Below, one piece after another: positions 50,982-58,802 of a DNA stretch of 64,000 nucleotides. The first letter of the stretch is position 1. Each line of letters starts with the position of its first letter. The notes under the pieces are model-generated. The model worked only from the letters and a program-made list of their open reading frames with translations, searched no databases and was not told the DNA's origin. The translations under genes were made by a program, and so were the position numbers. This DNA comes from Bog-756 sp963745955 (GTDB lineage: Bacteria > Actinomycetota > Acidimicrobiia > Acidimicrobiales > RAAP-2). Location: the NCBI GenBank assembly GCA_963745955.1, contig CAVUZI010000005.1:124001-188000 (forward strand), written 5' to 3'.

Positions 50982-51473
50982 ATGCCCCGTCGCCGCCGAA
51001 TCGGCGCCCTCCTGCTCGATTTCGGCTACCTCGGTGTGGTCGGCGGCAGTGTGGCCTGGATTGTCTCGTACTGGGATATGGACCCGTACCACGTCGAGAT
51101 CACGGTCTACCAGGCAGCTCTCGCCCTTGGAATCGGACTGGCCGGACTTGCCTGCTGGCGCTGGACGGCCACTTCTCCAAGTCCGACCATGCTTCGTGGC
51201 CCGACCCGATGGATGGCCGCCGCATCGCTGGTGCTGGCGGCAGCACCAGCAGCGCAGACCTATCAGACCTACGAAAATCGCCGTCAGCTCCTGCGATTCC
51301 CCCAACAGGCATCGGCCTTCTATCCGCACTACCGTTTGCTCATTGCCGGGGGTGTTGCCTTCACGGCCGGACTCCTCCTGGCCGCCATTGGGTTTTGGGT
51401 ACTCGGGAGTGCGACCAGGGTGTCACCGGCTGAAGCGGTAATCGATCATGAGGAAGGGGCAATCGCCGGCTAG
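50982..51473 (+). CDS. Four-helix membrane protein, unknown function
   Basis: The 163-residue product starts with a basic RRRRIGALLLDFGYLGVVGG and has about four hydrophobic segments: residues 7-26 (LLLDFGYLGVVGGSVAWI), 42-58 (YQAALALGIGLAGLACW), 75-90 and 118-142 (LLIAGGVAFTAGLLLAAIGF). A TYENRRQLLRFP amphipathic stretch lies between helices 3 and 4. No family recognised. ATG 50982 is selected from -10 spacing. It is divergent from the CPT-like gene, followed 95 nt later by a PIG-L deacetylase gene on the same strand. Confidence 0.65.
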   Translation: MPRRRRIGALLLDFGYLGVVGGSVAWIVSYWDMDPYHVEITVYQAALALGIGLAGLACWRWTATSPSPTMLRGPTRWMAAASLVLAAAPAAQTYQTYENRRQLLRFPQQASAFYPHYRLLIAGGVAFTAGLLLAAIGFWVLGSATRVSPAEAVIDHEEGAIAG

Positions 51474-51555
51474 GCCGCAGGCCGAACCGGTCAGCTGGCC
51501 CAGCCGATCCCGGTCACCGACGGGGATACCCGATGACCTCGTCGGGTCCGCAAAC

Positions 51556-51561
51556 TACTGT
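51556..51561 (+). promoter_or_regulatory. -10-like TACTGT, leaderless promoter
   Basis: TACTGT ends 7 nt before ATG 51569, consistent with a leaderless mRNA, and would lie inside the coding region if the earlier in-frame ATG 51533 were used. This favours ATG 51569. Confidence 0.5.
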
Positions 51562-51568
51562 GACCCGC

Positions 51569-52273
51569 ATGGAACCCATGCCGGAAGATTGGCACCGGGC
51601 AGTTGCCGTTGTCGCGCATCCTGACGATCTCGAGTACGGCGCCGCCAGCGCCGTCGCCCGGTGGACGTCACAGGGCAAGGAAGTTGCCTATTTGTTGGCA
51701 ACCAGCGGAGAGGCCGGGATCGACGGAATGGATCCCTCAATAGCCGGTCCTTTGCGCGAGGAGGAGGAACGGCGGGGTGCCGCCATCGTCGGCGCCAGTT
51801 CCGTCGACTTCCTCGATCACCCCGACGGACTTGTCGAATCCGGGATCGAACTCAGGCGGGATCTCGCGCACGCCCTTCGCCGACTGCGGCCTGACGTCGT
51901 GATCACGATGAACTTCGAACTGACCTGGGGCGACGGCGGAAGTGTGAACCACTCCGATCACCGGGCCGTCGGATCGACGGTTCTGGACGCCTGTCGTGAT
52001 GCTGCCAACCGATGGATCTTCACCGACGCGGGTGAGCCGTGGGCGGGAATCAAGTTCGTCTACGTGGCAGCAGCAAACCAACCAACCCATTTCGTTGACG
52101 TCGGAGAGACAATCGAACAAGGGATCTCGTCGCTTCGGGCGCACCAGGCCTATATCGACGGTCTTGGCAGCACGTTCGATCCCGACGATTTTCTCCGTTC
52201 CATGGCGGGATACGCGGGCATGCTGTCGGGCTGCGAATACGCGGTCACGTTTCAGCGATTTGCGGTTGGTTGA
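51569..52273 (+). CDS. PIG-L-family zinc deacetylase (LmbE/MshB-like)
   Basis: The 234-residue protein has the zinc-binding motif VAVVAHPDDLEYGAASAVAR (AHPDD) and the second ligand group in GSVNHSDHRAVGSTV (HSDH). The middle part has LATSGEAGIDGMD and EEEERRGAAIVGAS, as in PIG-L/LmbE enzymes. Family members remove acetyl from GlcNAc-inositol (MshB), cleave mycothiol adducts (Mca) or act on antibiotic glycosides. MshC at 17 kb makes a mycothiol role possible, but the motif set does not separate MshB from Mca or others. Start ATG 51569 rests on promoter spacing. It is followed by a 17-nt tandem repeat and an opposite-strand gene. Confidence 0.88.
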   Translation: MEPMPEDWHRAVAVVAHPDDLEYGAASAVARWTSQGKEVAYLLATSGEAGIDGMDPSIAGPLREEEERRGAAIVGASSVDFLDHPDGLVESGIELRRDLAHALRRLRPDVVITMNFELTWGDGGSVNHSDHRAVGSTVLDACRDAANRWIFTDAGEPWAGIKFVYVAAANQPTHFVDVGETIEQGISSLRAHQAYIDGLGSTFDPDDFLRSMAGYAGMLSGCEYAVTFQRFAVG

Positions 52274-52523
52274 CGAGCCCACCCCAAACCGGACGATCCC
52301 TGATCCGGTGATGCCGCCTGCGTGTCCGGAGTCGGGCATCCGAACTCTCCTCGGTGCGCCTCGCATCGAAGGCGTTTCCGGCGGTGGCCCATCATTCGCT
52401 CTCGAATGGTCGGCATCAAACCATTATGCAGTGCGCCGAGCCGCCCGATAAGTCCAATCCCCACCTGGACCTGGACTCACCCGGTACACCCGGGAACGGG
52501 GAAACTGATGTCGGCCACTCGAT

Positions 52524-52569
52524 CCAACGACGTGGCTCATCCAACGACGTGGCTCATCCAACGACGTGG
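52524..52569. repeat. 17-nt tandem repeat at the end of the ASCH-like gene
   Basis: CCAACGACGTGGCTCAT is repeated at 52524-52540 and 52541-52557, followed by a partial copy (CCAACGACGTGG) from 52558. The reverse strand of each copy encodes His-Val-Val-Gly followed by a stop in one frame, so the repeat contains the C-terminus and stop of the ASCH-like gene and duplicates both downstream. Recent local duplication by slippage is the likely cause. Confidence 0.85.
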
Positions 52570-52841
52570 AACGCGATCCGATACAGGACCGTTTCATCGT
52601 GGATCGGCCCAGCATGGGCGGCCCGTCGTCGGAGTGATTCGAGGTCTGTTTCGCCCGCTCGGTGGATGTCGGCGTCGTCTATGAATGCGAAGGGGACCAG
52701 TTCGACCGAGTCAACCTCGATCTGGCCGTCACCGACGCGGTATCGACCCCCGGCTTTCACCTGCGGCCGTCGCCACAGACGGAACGACACCGTGATATCA
52801 CCAGACAACACTGAAGCACGAAGTTCCCGGCTGAACTCCAC
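52554..52841 (-). CDS. ASCH-domain-like small protein
   Basis: The 95-residue product, starting VEFSRELRASVLSGDITVSF, then LWRRPQVKAGGRYRVGDGQI, VELVPFAFIDDADIHRAGET and the end HDETVLYRIAFHVVG, follows the ASCH (PUA-like beta-barrel) plan with a short helical insert. ASCH domains bind RNA or nucleic acid and occur beside coactivators; a function in bacteria is mostly unknown. GTG 52841 is 6 nt after TAGAGT on the minus strand and has no Shine-Dalgarno sequence. The end falls in a 17-nt tandem repeat. Identification is by pattern memory and not certain. Confidence 0.7.
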   Translation of the reverse strand: MEFSRELRASVLSGDITVSFRLWRRPQVKAGGRYRVGDGQIEVDSVELVPFAFIDDADIHRAGETDLESLRRRAAHAGPIHDETVLYRIAFHVVG

Positions 52842-52847
52842 CGACTC

Positions 52848-52853
52848 ACTCTA
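52848..52853 (-). promoter_or_regulatory. -10-like TAGAGT, leaderless promoter of the ASCH-like gene
   Basis: On the minus strand TAGAGT (52853-52848) ends 6 nt before GTG 52841, with no ribosome site between. The spacing matches other leaderless starts in the window. Confidence 0.5.
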
Positions 52854-52872
52854 CGGCACATCCCCGGGGCAC

Positions 52873-53160
52873 TCAGGACGTTGCGGGCGTTGGCGAGTAG
52901 TAATGGGCGGCAACACCCGATCCGGACAGGTGAGTGTTTTGAAGTGTGAGGTCGACTCGGTTGGGTAAGCCGTCAAGGAACCGCCTGCCACCACCGAGGA
53001 GCACGGGCACGACAAAGAATCGATACTCGTCAATGAGGCCGTCCGAGGCCAGGGTGGACGCGAGGACCGAGCTCCCGATGATGGCAAGATCCCTTCCGGG
53101 CTCCTGTTTCATACGAGTCACAACATTGGCAACGTCATCGGGAAGGATGGTTTGTGTTGG
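52873..53160 (-). pseudogene. C-terminal remnant of a dihydrofolate-reductase-family (RibD_C) protein
   Basis: About 95 residues are protein-like and match the C-terminal half of small actinobacterial DHFR-family proteins: RDLAIIGSSVLASTLASDGL, IDEYRFFVVPVLLGGGRRFL and a final NTHLSGSGVAAHYYSPTPA. The NADPH-binding N-terminal half, about 95-100 residues, is absent: upstream in this frame are a 9-bp inverted repeat (53166-53174/53186-53194), a strong hairpin and then the end of another gene, leaving no room for it. This is a true truncation, unlike the single-base frameshifts elsewhere. The domain would not fold as an enzyme alone. Confidence 0.7.
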
Positions 53161-53232
53161 ACCATGTCGCTTCGCTGAGCGTCGTCGAAGCGACGAACTT
53201 CGGGAGGCTCGTTCGGGGTCCGTGCCCGAACG

Positions 53233-53267
53233 CGCAAGTGCCCTCCCCCGGAGGGAGGGCACTTGCG
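53233..53267. terminator. Strong 15-bp hairpin, likely transcription terminator
   Basis: CGCAAGTGCCCTCCC (53233-53247) pairs perfectly with GGGAGGGCACTTGCG (53253-53267) around a 5-nt loop. It lies 39 nt after the stop of the minus-strand secreted-protein gene and stops transcription towards the DHFR remnant. On the plus strand TTCTT follows directly; on the minus strand there is no T-run, as is common for high-GC terminators. Confidence 0.8.
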
Positions 53268-53305
53268 TTCTTCCATCGAAGAGCGCCCGCTGGATGGCGT
53301 CCTTC

Positions 53306-53770
53306 CTAGATGTCAGCCTTGGTGCCAGGCTTGAGGCTGATAGCACCGCTGGAAACCTTGACACACACTGTCAACGAAACCGCTTGACCCTTGGAGGTCA
53401 CCGCCTTCGTAGCAGTACCACCGGTCACCGAACCGGTCGCCTTTTCTGTGATGTCGCCCACGGCGCAACCCGAACTGCTCGTGACCTTGAGCTTCAAGAC
53501 GGTGGTCTTCTTGCTCGAAGACCAGGTGATGGTGCCCCCGCTTTCCAAACTCGCGGCTTTTCCGCTGGCGCTGGCGTAGGTCTTCTTGTCGGCCGATGGT
53601 ACGGCGCACCCAGAGATGGTCACGGTGCTCTTGTCCGATCCCGACACCTTGGTGCAGACCAGGCTCTTCGGGGTGGCCGCCCCGGCAACCGTGGATCCTC
53701 CGACTACGAATAGTGATGCCGGCGTGGCCAGTGCAGCCAATGCAGCAGCCGCCACAATCGTTCGACGCAT
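53306..53770 (-). CDS. Small secreted protein, unknown function
   Basis: The 154-residue product has the signal peptide RRTIVAAAALAALATPASLF with probable cleavage near VAGAA. The mature domain is Ser/Thr/Lys/Gly-rich and beta-like, with Cys at CTKVSGSDKSTVTISGCAVP, SSSGCAVGDITEKATGSVTG and LTVCVKVS, which could form two disulfides. I do not recognise a named family. ATG 53770 has AAGGGGGAC upstream and begins the signal; the longer in-frame start is rejected. The gene ends 39 nt before the strong hairpin terminator. Confidence 0.75.
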   Translation of the reverse strand: MRRTIVAAAALAALATPASLFVVGGSTVAGAATPKSLVCTKVSGSDKSTVTISGCAVPSADKKTYASASGKAASLESGGTITWSSSKKTTVLKLKVTSSSGCAVGDITEKATGSVTGGTATKAVTSKGQAVSLTVCVKVSSGAISLKPGTKADI

Positions 53771-54166
53771 GTAACGTCCCCCTTGTGAGGTAATGACTCG
53801 GACATTTTCCGGCTTACCGGCTCTATACCCGGACAGATCAACTCCCAAACGTTTGATTGGTCGACCGAGGCCGAGATCGGCTGGGAAGTTCCATCCGCAG
53901 TGGGCGTGGATCTCCTGCCGACTTTTCGATTGGTTCGCGCACGAAAGGCCAAGCGTTCAGGCCGAGCGTCTCGCCGATGGTCTCGTCTTCCCCGCCACCC
54001 CGACCATACGAACCAGGCGTCCGAGGGAATCCGAGGTCACGGCCCGGTCAGCACCGCCGATCTCAACACCGCGCCGATCTCAACACCGCGGTGTCGCCAG
54101 GAGTCCGAAGCCGAAGTTCGGGGATGCTCTCGGAATGAGACTGCGCTACCTGGCATGATTGGGTTG
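53771..54166. other. Intergenic region with a 17-nt tandem repeat, no gene seen
   Basis: No ORF here has convincing composition and a start site. GCCGATCTCAACACCGC is repeated exactly twice at 54056-54072 and 54073-54089. The region separates the divergent secreted-protein gene from a small lipoprotein gene and so should hold both promoters, but no consensus -10 is clear. CATGAT at 54154-54159 lies 7 nt before ATG 54167. Confidence 0.5.
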
Positions 54167-54444
54167 ATGCTGATTCCCGGTGGCGGAGGGACATTCCGCG
54201 TGCTCCGGCGGCCGATCATTCTTCTCGGCACGTTCGTCGTTCTCGTAACCGGGTGCTCCTGGATTCAACTATCTGCTCGTAGAGCCTGCCGCATCCGGTG
54301 CTCCCCAGCTGACCGCAACCCCGAGTGCAGCCTGGGGGCTCCACGTCGACGATCCGAATCTTGAAATGGGAAATCTGATCCGGCTCGTACGGTCCGAGAC
54401 GGGCTCCTACATCGACAGCCATCCATCCGTACCATCGTCATGAT
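54167..54444 (+). CDS. Small putative lipoprotein (frameshifted)
   Basis: The first frame gives MLIPGGGGTFRVLRRPIILL, then GTFVVLVTGC: a basic stretch, hydrophobic core and lipobox VTGC with a modifiable Cys. After about 54262 that frame becomes Arg/Cys-rich and unlikely. The next frame instead gives NYLLVEPAASGAPQLTATPS, then HVDDPNLEMGNLIRLVRSET and ends at TGA 54442. A one-base indel near 54262 would join them into about 92 residues. The family is unknown. The gene is short and may be a genuine small envelope lipoprotein or a decaying gene. Confidence 0.45.
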
Positions 54445-54540
54445 TCGTCGTGTCATCATCCATCCCCCGCATGGGAGACCGGGCTGCTCAACCAGGGGTG
54501 CCGACGGGGCGGACCACGTTGATCCCCGAGTGGAGAGCTG

Positions 54541-57239
54541 TCAGCCGGGGATCACCGGTGCTGTCAGTTCCAGGTCCGACGACGACTCACCCACCGAGAG
54601 CAGGTAGCGACCGGGGACGGTGGTCCACGCACCGCCGATGAACGCTCGGAATGACGTCCAAGGCACGAACAGCGACACCGTCCTGCTCCCGTGCCGGGCC
54701 AGAGTCACCGGCTTGAACGCCACCAGTTGAGCCGGGGGTTCGCCGGCGCTCGCCGGATAGGTGAGGTACGCCTGCGGGACATCGGTCCCCGCCCGCTCAC
54801 CGGTGTCGGTGACATGCACCGACACCGTGACCCCCGCAGCCGACGACACGACGCCCAATCCGCCCAGGGCGAAGGTGGTGTAGGCCAACCCGAACCCGAA
54901 CGGGAACAACGCACGGAAGCCCGAGCGCGTGGTCGTATCGGTAGCCGACGTCGAGGCCCTCTGTGTAGTCCGACCGGAGATCGACCCCGGGCCACTGGGC
55001 CGGCGTGCCGATCCCGGTCCCGCCCTCAGCTGCCGGGAAGGTCACCGGCAACCGCCCAGACGGATCCGCGTCTCCGTAGAGGAGAGCGGCGATGGCCGCC
55101 CCGTCCTCTTCCCCGGGATACCAGTCCTCGATGACACCGGCCACCCGGTTGAGCCATGGCATCAGTACCGGACCACCGGTGTTGAGCACCACCACCGTGC
55201 GGGGGTTGGCCGCGGCCACCGCGGAGATGAGTTGGTTCTCGTCCCCCGGGAGCGAGAGGTTCGGGCGGTCAAAGTCCTCGGATTCGTAGTCAGCGGCGAA
55301 GACGACCGCCACGTCGGCCCGGCGGGCGGCATCGACTGCGGACCGAATCTGGCCGGTGTCGTAACTCCAGCCGAGGGTGATCGTGCCCGGGATCGCGGAG
55401 GACAGACCGTAGGGGGTCGACGTTCCAAACGGTTCCCAGCCGACATCGATGCGGTAGTGGCGGCCAGCGGTGAGGGCGACAGTGCGGGACCAGACCCCCT
55501 GGTTGTGGCTGAGCAGATCGGAGACCGCAGTCCGACCGTCGATCGTCACGCTGTCACCTCCGGATCCCTCGAGGGAGAGGGTGTACACGCCGCTGCGGCG
55601 CGGCGTGAGGGTGCCGGTCCAACTCGCGGTGGCGTCGGACCACCCCTGGGGCAGCACGACCCGGGAGGTCCCGGGTGATGCCGGCGGCAACTGGCCGCTC
55701 GCGCCGTACGGGACCACGGCGGTTTCGACAGTGGGCTCCACGGTGCGGATGGTGGCCGGTGTCAGGAAACCGTCGCCGTTGGGCCCGTGCCGGACGAGGG
55801 TGAGGGTGAGCCCGTGTCCACTACCCGACGAAGGGGTGAGGATGCCGTCAGGAATCGGTGCCAGGGGTGCGGTGGTGCTGCCGCCGTCGACATAGGTCAC
55901 CGACGCGCCCCCGCCGGCACGGCGTCGGATGGCGCTCAGCGGCGTGGAGGTGAACGGCGGCACCACTTGCGCGCTGCCGAACCCGCTGGTCTCAGGGTCG
56001 GAGGCGGCGTCGGCACCGATCACGGCGACGCTGTGAACACGGGTCGCCGACAGGGGAAGCACCGCCCCGCTGTCTTTGAGGAGCACGGCCGAGCGCTCGG
56101 CCGCGGCCAGGGCGAAGGCGGCGTGCCCGGCCAAGTCGGCGGCGGCGGACGCCCTGCCCGTCGTGGGCCGACCAATAAGCCCGTGCGCGAACATCTCGGC
56201 CAGCACGCTGGTCACTGCGCCGTCCAGCACGGTCACGGGCAGCAGGTGTTGGTGCACGAGGGCCACGAGTTGCCCGGCCACCGCCGGCTTGAGCACATCG
56301 GTTCCGGCGGACAGGGCCGCCGCCGGGTCCCGCACGGCGTCCAGATCCGACCGTACGAAGCCGGTGAAGCCCCACTGCCGCAACAGGCCGAGCAGTTGGG
56401 CGTCTTGACATTCGAACACCCCATCGAGCCGGGGGTACGCGCACATCACGGAGGCGACGTGGGCCCGGGTCACTGCGGCCTCAAAGGGTGGCAGATAGAT
56501 CTCCTCGAGGGCCCGCCGGCTCACCACCGCGTCGATCTGGCCGCGGTTGGGTCTCCTGGTTGTACGCGGCGAAATGCTTGGCCATGGCCATCGGCCCAGC
56601 CGCCTGGATCCCCTCGATGTCCGCCACTCCCATGGAGGTGACCAGCGCCGGGTCCTCCCCGAAGCCCTCCCAGGAGCGCCCGTTCTGCGGCACCCGGTCG
56701 ATGTTGAGGTCGGGACCCTGGACGACATCGATTCCCTTGGCCGCGGCCTCGGTCCCGATGACCCGACCGTACGAGCGGGCCTCCGCGGCGTCGAAGGTGG
56801 CGGCGATACCGAGGGGTGCGGGGAGCTGTGTCACCCGGAGAGCTCCGAAGGCCACCCCCTGCGGGCCATCCTGGAGCGTGAGTGCCGGGATGCACAGTCG
56901 AGGGACCCCGGCATTGGCGTTCTCGTAGGAGCGCGTCGGGGCCAGGACGATCTCGCCAACCTTCTCGCCGAGGGTCATGCGCGCAACTACCATGCGGGCC
57001 AGCGCAGACGGCTGGAGGTTGCGGGCCATGGCGGACACGAGCCACGGGCAGCTCGAGTCGGTGGCTCCCTGCGGCGTGGCGGCACCCCCGGTGGCATCGG
57101 CGAGGTGGTCCGCCACCGTGCTGGGCGGAACCTGGGCCACAACCACGACGAACACCACGAGGGCCACCAGCGCCAGCAGGACCCGACTGGGGGTGCTCGG
57201 TCGGGTCCGCCGGTTGGGCTTGACAGGGGTCGTATTCAC
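54541..57239 (-). CDS. GH3 beta-glycosidase with PA14 insert, membrane-anchored (two frameshifts)
   Basis: The corrected product is about 899 residues. An N-terminal signal anchor (SRVLLALVALVVFVVVVAQV) precedes the GH3 TIM barrel: IPALTLQDGPQGVAFGALRV, AAKGIDVVQGPDLNIDRVPQ, then the nucleophile Asp in GFVRSDLDAVRDP. The alpha/beta sandwich follows with VFAADYESEDFDRPNLSLPG (acid/base Glu region). A PA14 domain is inserted (TGTLTPRRSGVYTLSLEGSG), and a C-terminal Fn3-like domain ends the protein. Frames change near 56550 and 54910. GH3 enzymes of this form act outside the cell on beta-glucans or plant glycosides. GTG 57239 starts the protein. Confidence 0.9.
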
Positions 57240-57769
57240 AGGATCGGGCCCAACCTACCGATCGGAGGGCGCGCAGCGATGTCAGCCGTTCCGCCGCTAC
57301 ACCGACCCGTGGCGCGGGTGAATCGTCCCCGGGCACCTCCGGGGGTGTGGAGAGCATGACCGTCCGGCAGGCTCACCGTCACTGCAACCTCACTACTGGA
57401 GGGTGTCATGCGCTCTGTGAGCCGACTCGCTGCCCGCCACGATCACGGTCGCACCGGGCGCAACCGTGCATTTCGTCGTCGTCCTGCGTGATGTGAATGA
57501 AGCTGCGGGCGGGACAGCGTGCTCGACAGCGGTCGGGGCGCTCCACCGCATCCCACCAAACGAGATGACGGAGGTTCAGATGGCCATCCCATCAGCACGG
57601 GATACCCCAAGTTGTGCGGGGAAAGGCTCATCGTTGGCCCACTATGGAGTGGTGCAGGTAGCTGGGCGAGGTGCCCCCAGATGGCTGGAGCCATGGAGCA
57701 TTGTTACCGTCCGGCTTCTTGGATCGAGACCCTGTCCTCAGTGTTCGAGGACGAATACGGGTGTTGGGG
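57240..57769. other. Intergenic gap of 530 nt with one short ORF only
   Basis: It lies upstream of the GH3 gene and downstream of the DUF6790-like gene, both minus strand, so it must carry the GH3 promoter. A basic 27-codon plus-strand ORF (57408-57491, MRSVSRLAARHDHGRTGRNR and onwards) has GGAGGGTGTC before its ATG but no relatives I know. No operator-like palindrome or terminator hairpin was seen. Confidence 0.5.
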
Positions 57770-58351
57770 TCACACCGAGTGCGAAGCCAACAGGAGGGCC
57801 CATATCGAGATCGGTAACCCGAAGTCACTGATGCACACAAACGTGTTGCCGGGATTGAAGTTGCGGTCGCGGACCATCTCGATGACGTGGTTGACTCCGG
57901 CGAACACCAAGAAGGTCGAGGTGGGGATGGCCATCGTGATCCAGGACTCAACTCCGTGCAGTGAGGCGTAGATCCCGGCTCCTCCGAGGCCGAAGGAGAC
58001 GAAACCGAGCTCGTACTGAAAGCCGTTGGTCTGCCATCCGATGAGTGCAGCTGTCTTTTCTGCGTATTTGGTGTGCATGAGCCCGCTGACGATGAACATC
58101 CAGCCAGCAGGCAGGTAGAACATCCACCGCAAGGCGTTCACCGAGAACCCCTGAGTGGCGTGGTAACCCGATGCCTGCACCCCGGCCAATGCGAGAATCC
58201 AGGCCACGAGCCATACGATGGGGAGGACAAGCGGGCCAAGGCGGCCGATCGATCGCAGGGTGGGCTGGTGACGGCTCGGCTCCTGGGAAGTCCCCGGATC
58301 GATTGAGGGCGTGTCGTACCCCTCCCGCAAGGGCTGCTGTTGGATCGCCAT
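57770..58351 (-). CDS. DUF6790-like four-helix membrane protein
   Basis: The 193-residue protein has a 37-residue polar N-terminus and about four membrane segments: LVLPIVWLVAWILALAGVQA, WMFYLPAGWMFIVSGLMH, then ELGFVSFGLGGAGIYAS and a last pair ending FVCISDFGLPISIWALLLAS. The GNTFVCISDFGLPIS block matches, from memory, DUF6790-type actinobacterial and proteobacterial membrane proteins. Function is unknown. ATG 58351 has GAGGAGG upstream, which sets the start. Longer frame extensions are shadows. The gene is downstream of tRNA-Val with 290 nt between. Confidence 0.8.
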   Translation of the reverse strand: MAIQQQPLREGYDTPSIDPGTSQEPSRHQPTLRSIGRLGPLVLPIVWLVAWILALAGVQASGYHATQGFSVNALRWMFYLPAGWMFIVSGLMHTKYAEKTAALIGWQTNGFQYELGFVSFGLGGAGIYASLHGVESWITMAIPTSTFLVFAGVNHVIEMVRDRNFNPGNTFVCISDFGLPISIWALLLASHSV

Positions 58352-58577
58352 GGACCCTCCTCTGTGTCGGGCTCCGGCGGAGCTCGGCCCCACCGTGGTC
58401 TGGTCAACATCGGCCCAAACGGGGTCATCCTTTAGGAGGTGACGCAGACGCACCTCCGCGGAGTCGGAGAATCCCTGCGTCCCGATGGCGAGCGCAGCGG
58501 TGAAGGAGATATCGCACCTCGCTGATAGCTGAAGAGTCGCCGAGGGCATCGAAGGACGCCGTCTCCGCCGGTGTCTC

Positions 58578-58594
58578 CCCGGCCCTAGGCCGGG
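58578..58594. terminator. Hairpin after tRNA-Val, possible terminator
   Basis: CCCGGCC (58578-58584) and GGCCGGG (58588-58594) form a 7-bp stem with a 3-nt loop (CTA). It lies 48 nt beyond the 3' end of the minus-strand tRNA-Val gene. There is no T-run, so the call rests on position and stem strength. Confidence 0.4.
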
Positions 58595-58641
58595 TTCCGG
58601 CCGCTCTTCCGTCCCCCGGCTTCCATTTATGGCCTCTGAGC

Positions 58642-58718
58642 TGGTGGGCGCTAGAGGACTCGAACCTCCGACCTCAGCCGTGTGAAGGCTGCGCTCTAAC
58701 CAACTGAGCTAAACGCCC
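58642..58718 (-). tRNA. tRNA-Val (anticodon CAC)
   Basis: The minus strand folds as a full cloverleaf. The acceptor stem GGGCGTT pairs with AGCGCCC (one G-U), the D arm is GCTCAGTTGGTTAGAGC, the anticodon arm CAGCC-TTCACAC-GGCTG has anticodon CAC reading GUG, and the T arm is GGAGGTTCGAGTCCTCT-like with TTCGA. Discriminator A is followed by an encoded CCA at 58642-58644. Length with CCA is 77 nt. Confidence 0.97.
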
Positions 58719-58802
58719 GAGCCCAAGCCACAGCCGGAGAGGCAGTGGCGGATCAGGCGCTCATCGTAGCCCGACCCACCGTCAGGGAGCTCCACCGACA
58801 GC

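Noticed and set aside
52524..54089. CRISPR-like array suggested by the 17-nt repeats
   Set aside because: The two repeats differ in sequence, have no spacers and at most three copies, and no cas genes are present.
57408..57491. 27-codon basic ORF upstream of the GH3 gene as a small gene
   Set aside because: It has a GGAGGG site but no motif, Cys pattern or known relative, so I kept it only as a note in the gap entry.
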